From Methylibium rhizosphaerae (GTDB lineage: Bacteria; Pseudomonadota; Gammaproteobacteria; Burkholderiales; Burkholderiaceae_C), in assembly GCF_006386545.1 (NCBI RefSeq), contig NZ_SWAR01000007.1, positions 62,001 to 126,000 of the forward strand: DNA of 64,000 bases, given 5' to 3'. Numbering within the stretch: the first letter of the stretch is position 1; every line of letters starts with the position of its first letter. The notes under the pieces were generated by a model. The model was not told where the DNA came from. It made no database searches and saw only the letters and a program-made list of their open reading frames with translations. The translations under genes and the position numbers were made by a program. Below, in pieces: positions 47,686 to 61,468 of the stretch.

Positions 47686-48660
47686 CTACAGGTCGTCGAG
47701 CGCCCGGGCCGCACCGATCAGGGCCGGCGACACCGACGCCTGCACGACATAGGTGGGAATGCCCGCCAGGTAGCCGCGAAAGCGCCCCTTGCTCTCGAAG
47801 CGCTCACGGAAACGCGAGCGGTCGAACCAGGGGCCGAGGCGGGGAACGATGCCGCCGCCAATGTACATGCCGCCGAGCGCACCGAGCGTCAGCGCGATAT
47901 TGCCCGCCACGTTGCCGAGAAAGCTGCAGAACAGCTCCAGCGCCTCGACACACTGCGGATCACTGCCGTCGACCGCTCTGCGGCTGACGTCGGCGGCCTT
48001 CAAGGGTTGCACCGGCGCGCCGCGGACCTTGCAGACTGCCTCATAGAGATTGACCAGCCCCGGCCCGGACAACGCCCGCTCCGCGGAGACGTGACCGAAC
48101 CGCTCGCGCAGCGCGCGGATCACGGCCTCCTCCGCATCGTCCATGGCGGCCAGCGTCTGATGCCCGCCCTCACCGTTGACGGGAATCGCGCCGTGGCCGG
48201 CCATCGCAGGCAGCAGACCCGAAACACCCAGCCCGGTCCCGGCACCCAGGAGGCCCAGCGGAGCCCCCGCCACGGCGCGCCCGCCACCGACCTGCCGCAG
48301 GTCGTCCGCCCGAAGGGCCGGCAGCGACAGCGCCAGGGCGGTGAAGTCGTTGATGACCAGGAAGCGGTCCATGCCGAGATTGCGCTGCACCCCGCTGATC
48401 GAGAACGACCAGTGGTGGTTCGTCATCTTCACCTGGTCGCCCACCACCGGATTCGCAATGCCGATCGCACACCAGCGCGGCGGCTTGCGTTGGTGGTCGT
48501 CGAGATACCGCTGCATCGCGTCCTGCAAGGTCGGGAAATCGGCCGCCGGATAGGCCACCACCCCCTCCAGTTCGCCGCCCTGCCGCTCGATCCAGCCGAA
48601 CCGCGCGTTCGTTCCGCCAATGTCCCCGACCAGCCGGGGATAGGTGCCCTGTTGCTGCAT
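47686..48660 (-). CDS. glk: glucokinase
   Basis: 324 residues, E. coli-type (ROK-unrelated) glucokinase. The phosphate-binding motif DIGGTNARFGW begins at Asp13. The catalytic Asn104-Asp105 pair is in FLVINDFTALALSL. GLLGAGTGLGVSGLLP and NGEGGHQTL carry further active-site residues, and MYIGGGIVPRLG is conserved. It phosphorylates glucose released by the GH13 enzymes of the adjacent cluster. A HexR-like operator lies 19 bases upstream of its ATG, suggesting repression with lamB. Confidence 0.96.
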   Translation of the reverse strand: MQQQGTYPRLVGDIGGTNARFGWIERQGGELEGVVAYPAADFPTLQDAMQRYLDDHQRKPPRWCAIGIANPVVGDQVKMTNHHWSFSISGVQRNLGMDRFLVINDFTALALSLPALRADDLRQVGGGRAVAGAPLGLLGAGTGLGVSGLLPAMAGHGAIPVNGEGGHQTLAAMDDAEEAVIRALRERFGHVSAERALSGPGLVNLYEAVCKVRGAPVQPLKAADVSRRAVDGSDPQCVEALELFCSFLGNVAGNIALTLGALGGMYIGGGIVPRLGPWFDRSRFRERFESKGRFRGYLAGIPTYVVQASVSPALIGAARALDDL

Positions 48661-50232
<1,572 letters not shown>

Positions 50233-50239
50233 TGGGCCC

Positions 50240-50326
50240 CACCCCCGTAGCGCCTTCGGCGCTCCCCCTCAAGGGGGCGACGCCTGCGGACCGGCGGAGC
50301 CGGATCCGCGGCGTCCATCGGGGGTG
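50240..50326. repeat. REP-like palindromic intergenic element
   Basis: Nested perfect inverted repeats follow one another: AGCGCC-TTC-GGCGCT (50249-50263), CCCCC-TCAA-GGGGG (50264-50277) and GACGCC...CCGGC-GGA-GCCGG...GGCGTC (50279-50315), flanked by CACCCCCG and CGGGGGTG. I recognise this architecture as a dispersed intergenic element of Comamonadaceae-like Burkholderiales. Only one copy is in the window. It lies between lamB and the glucosidase gene. Confidence 0.6.
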
Positions 50327-50439
50327 CGTTGGCAGGCCTGGGGGCCTGCCTCGCGTTGCCTCAGGACGAACGACATTGCGCTCCGGGTCTTGTCTCACTA
50401 CCTTTCGCTGCATTGCCTGAAACCAACACGACGACTCGC

Positions 50440-52116
<1,677 letters not shown>

Positions 52117-52122
<6 letters not shown>

Positions 52123-52140
52123 ACTGAACGGTGAACTGAA
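52117..52140 (+). repeat. 12-bp tandem duplication across the glucosidase stop codon
   Basis: CGGTGAACTGAA occurs twice in direct succession. The first copy contains the TGA stop of the GH13 gene. It lengthens the gap to the next gene by 12 bases without changing the protein. Confidence 0.85.
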
Positions 52141-52149
52141 CAGACAGAC

Positions 52150-53253
<1,104 letters not shown>

Positions 53254-53332
53254 TCCGCCGCGCGACCGATCTTTTTTCCCGTCCGTTCCCAACCGCACAG
53301 CCCACAAGAGGCGTACACAAAGGAGATAGGCA

Positions 53333-54535
<1,203 letters not shown>

Positions 54536-54613
54536 TCAGAACGAACTGAACCAACCGAACCAACGGAACCGACGGATCCGTGTGAAGCGTGCGTGCATGA
54601 CGCCCGCTGATGC

Positions 54614-54644
54614 CAGGCAGCCTGCCCACGAGGCGGGCTGCCTG
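54614..54644. terminator. malE-malF intercistronic hairpin (REP-like)
   Basis: CAGGCAGCCTGCC / GGCGGGCTGCCTG pair over 13 bp with one G-U pair and a CACGA loop, in the 174-base gap between malE and malF. With no T tract it should stabilise the upstream malE message or partly end transcription, as the REP elements between malE and malF do in E. coli. The rest of the gap holds a GAAC-rich stretch (54540-54570) and no gene. Confidence 0.6.
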
Positions 54645-54709
54645 CCGCATCGAATCGCCCCCTGCCCTTTCCGGCCGCCGTATCCAAGCCCTGCCCGCCC
54701 TCTCCTGAC

Positions 54710-56227
54710 ATGAAACGCTGGCTCGTCCCTGCGACCTTCGCCCTGTTCGGCCTGGCCGCGCTGTACATCTCGGTGCTCGTCTACGCGGCGGGCGAGACGC
54801 TGCTGGCCGGCACCATCCTCGTCATCGTGGCCCTGGCCGTGTGGGTCTACAGCTCGGCGCGCACCTACGCGTGGCGCTACCTGTTCCCCGGCATCGCCGC
54901 CACGCTGATCTTCGTGGTGTTCCCGATCCTCTACACGATGGCGATCGGCTTCACCAACTACAGCTCCAAGAACCTGCTGACCTTCGAGCGCGCCACCCGC
55001 TACCTGCTCGACGAGACGCACCGCGCCGAAGGCCCGGCCTATGCCTTCAGCCTGCACGGCGACGGCCGCGAATACCGCGGCCGGCTCGAGAACGAGGACG
55101 CTTCGGCGGTGTTCGTCACCGGCCCACTCGCGCTCAGCAGGAACACGCCGCTGGAAGTGGAGGCGCAGCCGCTGCAGGCCTCCGGCATCGCGCTGGCCGA
55201 TGCGCTGCCGCTCAAGGACGTGATCGCACTGCAGCCCAGGCTGCGCGAGCTCACCATCAAGATGCCCGACGGCAAGGCCGTGCGCATGACCAGCCTGCGC
55301 GAGTTCGCGCCGGTGGAGCCGCTGTACGAGCAGCGCGCCGACGGCACGCTCGTCAATCGCGAAGACGCCACCGTGCTCAAGGCCAACAAGGCCACCGGCT
55401 TCTACGAAACCGCCGCCGGCGAGCGCGTGGCGCCCGGCTTCCGCGTGGGCACCGGCTGGGACAACTACGCCCGCATCTTCACCGACAAGGCCTTCCAGGA
55501 GCCCTTCATCCGCATCTTCGTGTGGACCGTCGTGTTCTCGGCCCTCACCGTGGTGTTCGCCGCATCGCTCGGCATGTTCCTGGCGGTGCTGCTGAACTGG
55601 GACGCTCTGCGCTTCAAGGGCGTCTACCGCACGCTGCTGTTCCTGCCCTACGCGGTGCCGGGCTTCATCTCGATCCTGGTGTTCAAGGGCCTGTTCAACA
55701 ACAACTTCGGCGAGATCAACCTGATCCTCGACGCGCTGTTCGGCATCAAGCCGGCCTGGTTCAGCGATCCGTTCCTGGCCAAGGTGATGCTGCTCATCGT
55801 GAACACCTGGCTGGGCTACCCGTACATGATGGTGGTCTGCATGGGGCTCATCAAGGCCATCCCGGCCGACCTGTACGAGGCCTCGGCGGTAGCCGGCGCC
55901 GGCCCGCTCACCAACTTCTTCCGCATCACGCTGCCGCTGATCCTGAAGCCGCTCACGCCGCTGCTGATCTCGGCCTTCGCCTTCAACTTCAACAACTTCG
56001 TGCTGATCAGCCTGCTCACCGGCGGGCGGCCCGACTTCCTGGACACCAGCGTGCCGGCGGGCACCACCGACCTGCTGGTCTCCTACACCTACCGCATCGC
56101 CTTCCAGGACTCGGGCCAGCAGTTCGGCCTGGCCGCCGCCATCTCGACGGTCATCTTCGCGATGGTCGCCGTGCTGTCGCTCATCAACATGCGCTTCACG
56201 AAGGTGGCGCAAGACGAAACCCGCTGA
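54710..56227 (+). CDS. malF: maltose ABC transporter permease
   Basis: 505 residues. The MalF layout is clear: two or three N-terminal membrane segments ([58 protein letters not shown]), a large periplasmic loop (about 85-245, equivalent to MalF-P2, which contacts MalE), then the permease core with the EAA loop [21 protein letters not shown]. It ends [14 protein letters not shown]. malG follows after 14 bases. Confidence 0.95.
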   Translation: MKRWLVPATFALFGLAALYISVLVYAAGETLLAGTILVIVALAVWVYSSARTYAWRYLFPGIAATLIFVVFPILYTMAIGFTNYSSKNLLTFERATRYLLDETHRAEGPAYAFSLHGDGREYRGRLENEDASAVFVTGPLALSRNTPLEVEAQPLQASGIALADALPLKDVIALQPRLRELTIKMPDGKAVRMTSLREFAPVEPLYEQRADGTLVNREDATVLKANKATGFYETAAGERVAPGFRVGTGWDNYARIFTDKAFQEPFIRIFVWTVVFSALTVVFAASLGMFLAVLLNWDALRFKGVYRTLLFLPYAVPGFISILVFKGLFNNNFGEINLILDALFGIKPAWFSDPFLAKVMLLIVNTWLGYPYMMVVCMGLIKAIPADLYEASAVAGAGPLTNFFRITLPLILKPLTPLLISAFAFNFNNFVLISLLTGGRPDFLDTSVPAGTTDLLVSYTYRIAFQDSGQQFGLAAAISTVIFAMVAVLSLINMRFTKVAQDETR

Positions 56228-56241
56228 GGAGGCACGCAAAG

Positions 56242-57132
56242 ATGGCCATCGTCCTCGACAAGTCCCACCGCTGGCGCGTGCTGGCCGCGCACGCCTTCAT
56301 GATCGGCCTGATCGCGCTGGTGATCTTTCCGTTCCTCATGATCCTGTCGATCTCGCTGCGGCCGGGCAACTTCGCCACCGGCAGCCTGATCCCCGAGACC
56401 ATCAGCTTCGAGCACTGGAAGCTCGCGCTGGGCATCAGCTACCAGGACGCCGACGGGCGCCTCGTGACACCGCCCTTCCCGGTGCTGCTGTGGCTGTGGA
56501 ACTCCATCAAGATCGCCTTCGTCACCGGCATCGTTACGCTGTTGCTGTCGACCACCGCGGCCTACGCCTTCGCCCGCATGAAGTTCCGCGGCAAGCAGAC
56601 GGCGCTGTCGGCGCTGATGCTCATCCAGATGTTCCCGGCCGTGCTGGCACTCGTGGCCATCTTTGCGATCTTCGACCGCATCGGCAACGTGTTCCCGTTC
56701 TTCGGCATCGACAGCCACGCGTCGCTCGTGCTCGCCTATGCCGGCGGCATCGCGCTGCACGTGTGGACCATCAAGGGCTACTACGACACCATCCCGGTCG
56801 AGATCGAGGAAGCGGCCAAGGTCGACGGCGCCACGCCGTGGCAGGCCTTCAGGCTGGTGCTGCTGCCGATGGCGGTGCCCATCCTGATGGTGGTGTTCCT
56901 GCTGGCCTTCATCGGCGCCATCATCGAATACCCGGTCGCCTCCATCCTGCTCAAGCAGGAAAGCCAGCTCACGCTGGCGGTGGGTTCCAAGCTCTTCCTG
57001 TACGAGCAGAAATACCTCTGGGGCGACTTCGCGGCCGCCGCCATTCTTTCCGGCCTGCCGATCACGGTCGTGTTCATCCTCGCGCAGAAATGGATGATCT
57101 CCGGCCTCACCTCGGGCGGCATCAAGGGTTAG
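56242..57132 (+). CDS. malG: maltose ABC transporter permease
   Basis: 296 residues, six membrane segments ([21 protein letters not shown] first), the conserved [33 protein letters not shown], and the EAA loop [23 protein letters not shown] that docks on the ATPase. It ends [15 protein letters not shown], the MalG C-terminal tail whose residues enter the ATPase dimer. GAGGAGGCACGCAAAG precedes the ATG. The CBM41-like gene follows after 38 bases. Confidence 0.95.
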   Translation: MAIVLDKSHRWRVLAAHAFMIGLIALVIFPFLMILSISLRPGNFATGSLIPETISFEHWKLALGISYQDADGRLVTPPFPVLLWLWNSIKIAFVTGIVTLLLSTTAAYAFARMKFRGKQTALSALMLIQMFPAVLALVAIFAIFDRIGNVFPFFGIDSHASLVLAYAGGIALHVWTIKGYYDTIPVEIEEAAKVDGATPWQAFRLVLLPMAVPILMVVFLLAFIGAIIEYPVASILLKQESQLTLAVGSKLFLYEQKYLWGDFAAAAILSGLPITVVFILAQKWMISGLTSGGIKG

Positions 57133-57170
57133 TCCTCCAACAACCAACCTCGCATCGAGGAGACACGCAC

Positions 57171-57590
57171 ATGAAACTTCACGTCATGCTGGCTTCGCTG
57201 CTGGTGGCCGGCTCTGCCTTTGCACAGTCCGCCCCGCCCGCCGGCTCGGTGGCCATCCACTACAACCGCTGCGACGGCAACTACGCCGGCTGGGGCCTGC
57301 ACCTGTGGAAGGACCCGGGCATCCCGCTCGTCGGCGTCGAATGGCAGAAGCCCATGATGCCCACCGGCAAGGACGACTTCGGCGTGTACTGGCACACCAA
57401 GCTCGACGACTACGTGAAGGGCAAGGTGAACTACATCATCCACAAGGGCGACACCAAGGACCAGGGCGGCCGCGACATGAGCTTCGACGGCAACGCGACC
57501 CAGGAGATCTGGGTCAACGACGGCGACCGCAAGATCTACACCTCGCTCGAAGAAGCAAGGAAGGGCCGCGAGGCCAAGCCCTGCAAGTAA
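57171..57590 (+). CDS. small secreted protein made of one pullulanase-associated (CBM41-like) domain
   Basis: 139 residues: a signal peptide (MKLHVMLASLLVAGSAFAQ) and a single domain with VAIHYNRCDGNYAGWGLHLWKDPG, FGVYWHTKLDDYVKGKVNYIIHKGDTKDQGGRDM and IWVNDGDRKIYTSLEEA. These are the features of the PUD/CBM41 module normally found at the N-terminus of pullulanases, where it binds alpha-glucan. Here it stands alone, ending CK with no catalytic domain. It directly precedes the lipoprotein amylase, with no spacer between the two frames. Confidence 0.85.
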   Translation: MKLHVMLASLLVAGSAFAQSAPPAGSVAIHYNRCDGNYAGWGLHLWKDPGIPLVGVEWQKPMMPTGKDDFGVYWHTKLDDYVKGKVNYIIHKGDTKDQGGRDMSFDGNATQEIWVNDGDRKIYTSLEEARKGREAKPCK

Positions 57591-57623
57591 GTGATGCTGA
57601 TGCGCAGCCTCCAGGACCTGCCC

Positions 57624-59357
57624 ATGCCCTTCGCCGCCCGACACCTGCTGTCGCCGCTGTTGCTCGCCCTGCTGGCCGCCTGCGGCTCGACGGCGCCGAC
57701 CGCGGTGCGGCAGGCCCCGGCCCCGGCCGCACCTGCCGCAGCGCCGCAGCCCGCGCCCGCCGCGGTGTCCGGCAGCTTCGCCGACAACCCGATCGTCTAT
57801 TTCGTCGTCACCGACCGTTTCGAGAACGGCAACCCCGGCAACGACAACAGCTACGGCCGCAGCCGCGAAGCCTCCGCCCGCGAAGACGTCGGCACCTTCC
57901 ACGGCGGCGACCTCAAGGGCCTGACCCACAAGCTCAGGCAGGGCTGGTTCAAGGAGCTGGGCGTCAACGCGCTCTGGATCACTGCGCCCTACGAGCAGAT
58001 CCACGGCTGGGTGGTAGGCGGCAACAAGGAGTTCAAGCACTACGCCTACCACGGCTATTACGCGCTCGACTACACGGTGCTCGACCGCAGCATGGGCACG
58101 CCCGACGAGTTGCGCGAGCTGGTGGACACCGCGCACGCGCAGGGCATCCGCGTGCTGTTCGACGTGGTGCTCAACCACCCCGGCTACCTCGACATCCGGA
58201 CCGCCCAGGACCTCGGCGTGAAGGTGCTGTGGCCGAACGCCGAGAACGCCACGCTGCGCAACTACCACTCGTTCATCGACTACAACAACTTCGCCTTCGG
58301 CGACTGGTGGGGGCGCGACTGGGTGCGCGCCGGGCTGCCCGGCTACATCGACGGCGGCCGCGACGACCTGACCTCGCAGCTCGCCTACCTGCCCGACTTC
58401 CGCACCGACAGCACCGAGCCGGTCAAGCTGCCGAAGTTCCTGCGCAGCAAGCCCGACACCAAGGCAGTGGACCTGCCGAACACCACGGTGCGCGGCTACC
58501 TCGTCAAGTGGCTGACCGACTGGGTGCGCGAATACGGCATCGACGGCTTCCGGGCCGACACGGTGAAGCATGTGGAGCCCGCCGCCTGGGCGGAGCTCAA
58601 GGCCGAGGCGGTGAAGGCGCTGGCCGACTGGAAGACCAGGAACCCCGCCAGGAAGATCGACGACGCACCCTTCTGGATGGTGGGCGAGTACTGGGGCCAC
58701 GGGCCCGAGCGCGGCAAGCTGCATGACGCCGGCTTCGACGCGATGATCAACTTCGACTTCCAGGAACGCGCCGGCCAGTACGCGCAGCCCGAGAAGCTGT
58801 TTGCCGAGTACGCCAAGCTGCAGGCCGGCAAGCCGGCGCAGATGCTCAACTACATCTCGTCGCACGACACCCGGCTGTCCGACCGCACCCGGCTCATCGA
58901 GTCGGGCGCCGCCCTGCTGCTGGCCCCCGGGGCCGTGCAGATTTACTACGGCGACGAAACCGCACGGCCCGCCGGCCCGGTGCCGGGCAGCGACCCGCAG
59001 CAGGCCACCCGGTCCGACATGAACTGGGCCAGTGCCGATGCCGCGGTGCTGGCGCACTGGCGCAAGCTCGGCAGCTTCCGCGCGCGGCATGTGGCCCTGG
59101 CACGCGGCGAGCACCAGAAGCTCAGCGACGCGCCCTACACCTTCGCCCGCGTCGACCGTGCCAGCGGCGACGCGGTGGTGGTCGCGATGAACGCTGCCGG
59201 CGCAGCGAGCCTGCCGGTGGGCACCGCCTTCGCCGAAGGGCAGGCCGTACGCGACGCCTACAGCGGCACGACCGCCATCGTGCGCAACGGCAGCGTGGTG
59301 CTTCAGGGTGCCGGGCCGTACGTGCTGCTCGAGCGTGCACCGGCGGGTTTGCGCTGA
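57624..59357 (+). CDS. alpha-amylase (GH13), lipoprotein
   Basis: About 577 residues. The lipoprotein signal peptide MPFAARHLLSPLLLALLAAC is followed by GSTAPT and a Pro/Ala linker. The GH13 core has VYFVVTDRFENGNPGNDNSYG, FDVVLNHPGYLD, the nucleophile in GIDGFRADTVKHVEP, the acid in FWMVGEYWGHGPERG and the stabiliser in NYISSHDTRLSD. It resembles periplasmic MalS-type amylases. Starts at 57591 (GTG), 57594 and 57600 are also possible; I choose 57624 because AGGA lies seven bases upstream and it gives a regular signal peptide. It acts on glucan outside the cytoplasm to make LamB/MalE substrates. Confidence 0.9.
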   Translation: MPFAARHLLSPLLLALLAACGSTAPTAVRQAPAPAAPAAAPQPAPAAVSGSFADNPIVYFVVTDRFENGNPGNDNSYGRSREASAREDVGTFHGGDLKGLTHKLRQGWFKELGVNALWITAPYEQIHGWVVGGNKEFKHYAYHGYYALDYTVLDRSMGTPDELRELVDTAHAQGIRVLFDVVLNHPGYLDIRTAQDLGVKVLWPNAENATLRNYHSFIDYNNFAFGDWWGRDWVRAGLPGYIDGGRDDLTSQLAYLPDFRTDSTEPVKLPKFLRSKPDTKAVDLPNTTVRGYLVKWLTDWVREYGIDGFRADTVKHVEPAAWAELKAEAVKALADWKTRNPARKIDDAPFWMVGEYWGHGPERGKLHDAGFDAMINFDFQERAGQYAQPEKLFAEYAKLQAGKPAQMLNYISSHDTRLSDRTRLIESGAALLLAPGAVQIYYGDETARPAGPVPGSDPQQATRSDMNWASADAAVLAHWRKLGSFRARHVALARGEHQKLSDAPYTFARVDRASGDAVVVAMNAAGAASLPVGTAFAEGQAVRDAYSGTTAIVRNGSVVLQGAGPYVLLERAPAGLR

Positions 59358-59415
59358 TCACACCGGTTGCGCGTATGCGAGCAGGCAGCAGGACCACCCG
59401 ATTCGGTACAGTGGC

Positions 59416-59436
59416 TGTAGTTACAACCGACTACGG
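59416..59436. promoter_or_regulatory. candidate HexR-like autoregulatory site
   Basis: TGTAG-TTACAACCGA-CTACGG carries the same half-sites as the glk/lamB operators but with a longer spacer, and overlaps TGTAGTTACA. It lies just upstream of the regulator's ATG. Autoregulation is inference. Confidence 0.4.
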
Positions 59437-59441
59437 CCACC

Positions 59442-61364
59442 ATGTCCCTGTTGCTCGACCCGTCCGCACCGCAGCCCACCAAGGGGGTGCCTGACATGGG
59501 CTGGCCTTCGCAGGTGCCCTACCCCGAGCCGCGGCTGCTCGCCGACATCGGCGCCACCTATGCCCGCTTCTGCCTGGAGCAGCTGCCCGGCCGCTTCGAC
59601 TATGTGACGGTGCTGCCCTGCGCCGACTATTCCGGCTTCGCCGAGGTGATGAAGGCCTACCTCGACGGCCTGCCGGAGGGTCTGCATCCGAAACACGGCG
59701 CGGTGGCGCTGGCCAACCCGATCGAGGGCGACCGGGTGCGCATGACCAACCGCGACTGGGAGTTCTCGATCCAGGAGGCTCAGCGCGCGCTCGGCCTGGC
59801 CACCCTGCTGGTGGTGAACAACTTCACCGCGCTGGCCATGTCGCTGCCGCGCGTGGGCGCCGAAGGCCGCATGCAGGTGGGCGGCGGCGAGCCGCAGACC
59901 AACGGCGTGATCGGGCTGCTCGGCCCCGGCACCGGCCTGGGCGTTTCGGGCCTCATCCCCACCGGCGACCGCTGGTTCACGCTGGCCACCGAAGGCGGCC
60001 ATGTGAGCTTCTCGCCCACCGACGAGCGGGAGCTGCGGGTCCTGGCCCATGTGTGGAAGAGCATGCCGCACGTGTCGGCCGAGCGGCTGGTCTCCGGGCC
60101 CGGGCTCGAGCTCATCTACCAGGCGCTCATCGACGGGCACGGCGACGTGCGCGACCGCCAGCTCAAGGCGGCCGACGTGGTGCAGCGGGCGCTGCAGAAC
60201 CTGTGCCCCTATTGCGTCGAGACGGTCGAGTGCTTCTGCGCGATGCTGGGCACGGTGGCTTCCAACCTCGCGCTCACGCTGGGCGCCACCGGCGGCATCT
60301 ACGTGGGCGGCGGCATCGTGCCGCGTCTGGGCGAGTTCTTCCTGCGGTCGCCATTCCGCGAACGCTTCGAGGCCAAGGGCCGCTTCTCGGGCTATGTGGC
60401 CCGCATTCCGACCTACGTGCTCACCGCCGAGAACCCGGCCTTCCACGGCGTGTCGTCGCTGCTGGCCGAGCACGTGCCGGCCCAGGAAGGCGGCAACCCG
60501 CTGATGGAGCGGGTGCGCGCCGCGCGCACCTCGCTGTCGCCGGCGGAGCGCCGCGTGGCCGACTTCGTGCTCGACAACCCGCGCACCGTGCTCAACGATG
60601 CCATCGCGGTGATCGCGCAGATGGCCGAGGTGAGCCAGCCCACGGTGATCCGCTTCTGTCGCTCGCTGGGCTTCCAGGGCCTGGCGGACTTCAAGCTCAA
60701 GCTGGCCTCGGGCCTCACCGGCACCATCCCCGTGCAACGCACCCAGGTTCGCCGGCAGGACGCCACGCCCGACCTGTGCGCCAAGGTGCTCGACAACACC
60801 ATCTCGGCGATCGTGCAGTTCCGCGAGTCGCTCAATGTCGACGCGGTGGACCGTGCCATCGACATCCTTCGCGAGGCCAAGCGGGTCGAGTTCTATGCCA
60901 TCGGCAATTCGTCGGTGGTGGCGCTCGACGCGCAGCACAAGCTGTTCCGCTTCCGCATCCCGTCGGTGGCCCACACCGACGTGTCGATGCAGTCGATGGC
61001 CGCCGAACTCCTGGGGCCGAAGGACGTGGCGGTGTTCATCTCCAGCTCCGGCCAGCCCAACGACCTGGTGCGTGCGGCCACCCTGGCCATGGAACGCGGC
61101 GCCTCGGTCATCGCCATCACCGCCAGCAAGTCGCCGCTGGCCAAGAAGGCCACCGTGTGCATTCCGGTCGACCACACCGAGGACAGCTCGACCTTCATCG
61201 CGATGATCTCGCGCATCCTGCACCTGCTGGTGATCGACATGGTGTCGGTCGGCGTGGCGGTGCGCCGCTCGCCCACCTCGCCGATGTCGCAGCTGGGTGC
61301 CGGGCTCGAGCCTGAAGGCGCGGCAACCCCCGCCCCGGGCGTGCTGATCTCGCATGTGGCCTGA
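59442..61364 (+). CDS. glucokinase-like domain fused to HexR/RpiR-type transcriptional regulator
   Basis: 640 residues. Residues about 30-345 follow the glucokinase fold (GLLGPGTGLGVSGLIP, ATEGGHVSFSP, IYVGGGIVPRLG). About 352-430 is an HTH_6 domain (MERVRAARTSLSPAERRVADFVL, SQPTVIRFCRSLGFQGLADFK), and about 475-605 a SIS sugar-phosphate domain (FYAIGNSSVVALDAQHKLFR, AVFISSSGQPNDLV). Such fusions are known in Burkholderia. Here two key sites differ from active enzymes: DIGGTN is DIGATY (residues 35-40) and the catalytic Asp of NDFTA is Asn127 (NNFTA). The kinase part is therefore probably inactive and may sense sugar or nucleotide for the repressor. It ends the glucan cluster. Confidence 0.92.
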   Translation: MSLLLDPSAPQPTKGVPDMGWPSQVPYPEPRLLADIGATYARFCLEQLPGRFDYVTVLPCADYSGFAEVMKAYLDGLPEGLHPKHGAVALANPIEGDRVRMTNRDWEFSIQEAQRALGLATLLVVNNFTALAMSLPRVGAEGRMQVGGGEPQTNGVIGLLGPGTGLGVSGLIPTGDRWFTLATEGGHVSFSPTDERELRVLAHVWKSMPHVSAERLVSGPGLELIYQALIDGHGDVRDRQLKAADVVQRALQNLCPYCVETVECFCAMLGTVASNLALTLGATGGIYVGGGIVPRLGEFFLRSPFRERFEAKGRFSGYVARIPTYVLTAENPAFHGVSSLLAEHVPAQEGGNPLMERVRAARTSLSPAERRVADFVLDNPRTVLNDAIAVIAQMAEVSQPTVIRFCRSLGFQGLADFKLKLASGLTGTIPVQRTQVRRQDATPDLCAKVLDNTISAIVQFRESLNVDAVDRAIDILREAKRVEFYAIGNSSVVALDAQHKLFRFRIPSVAHTDVSMQSMAAELLGPKDVAVFISSSGQPNDLVRAATLAMERGASVIAITASKSPLAKKATVCIPVDHTEDSSTFIAMISRILHLLVIDMVSVGVAVRRSPTSPMSQLGAGLEPEGAATPAPGVLISHVA

Positions 61365-61431
61365 TCGCCGCCAATAGCGCCAGGAATCTTCTCAAAACAC
61401 GCGTCGAAGAACACAGGCGCATGAGGAGAAA

Positions 61432-61450
61432 GAGGCGATAAAATCGCCTC
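61432..61450. promoter_or_regulatory. inverted repeat operator at the yjjJ promoter
   Basis: GAGGCGAT-AAA-ATCGCCTC is a perfect 8-bp inverted repeat 19 bases before the yjjJ ATG. Flanking it, ATGAGGAGAA on the left and TTCTCAT on the right extend it imperfectly, and ATCTTCTCA occurs twice (61386-61394 and 61455-61463). It looks like a binding site for a dimeric regulator, possibly the HTH of the protein itself. Confidence 0.5.
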
Positions 61451-61468
61451 AAGTATCTTCTCATAACC

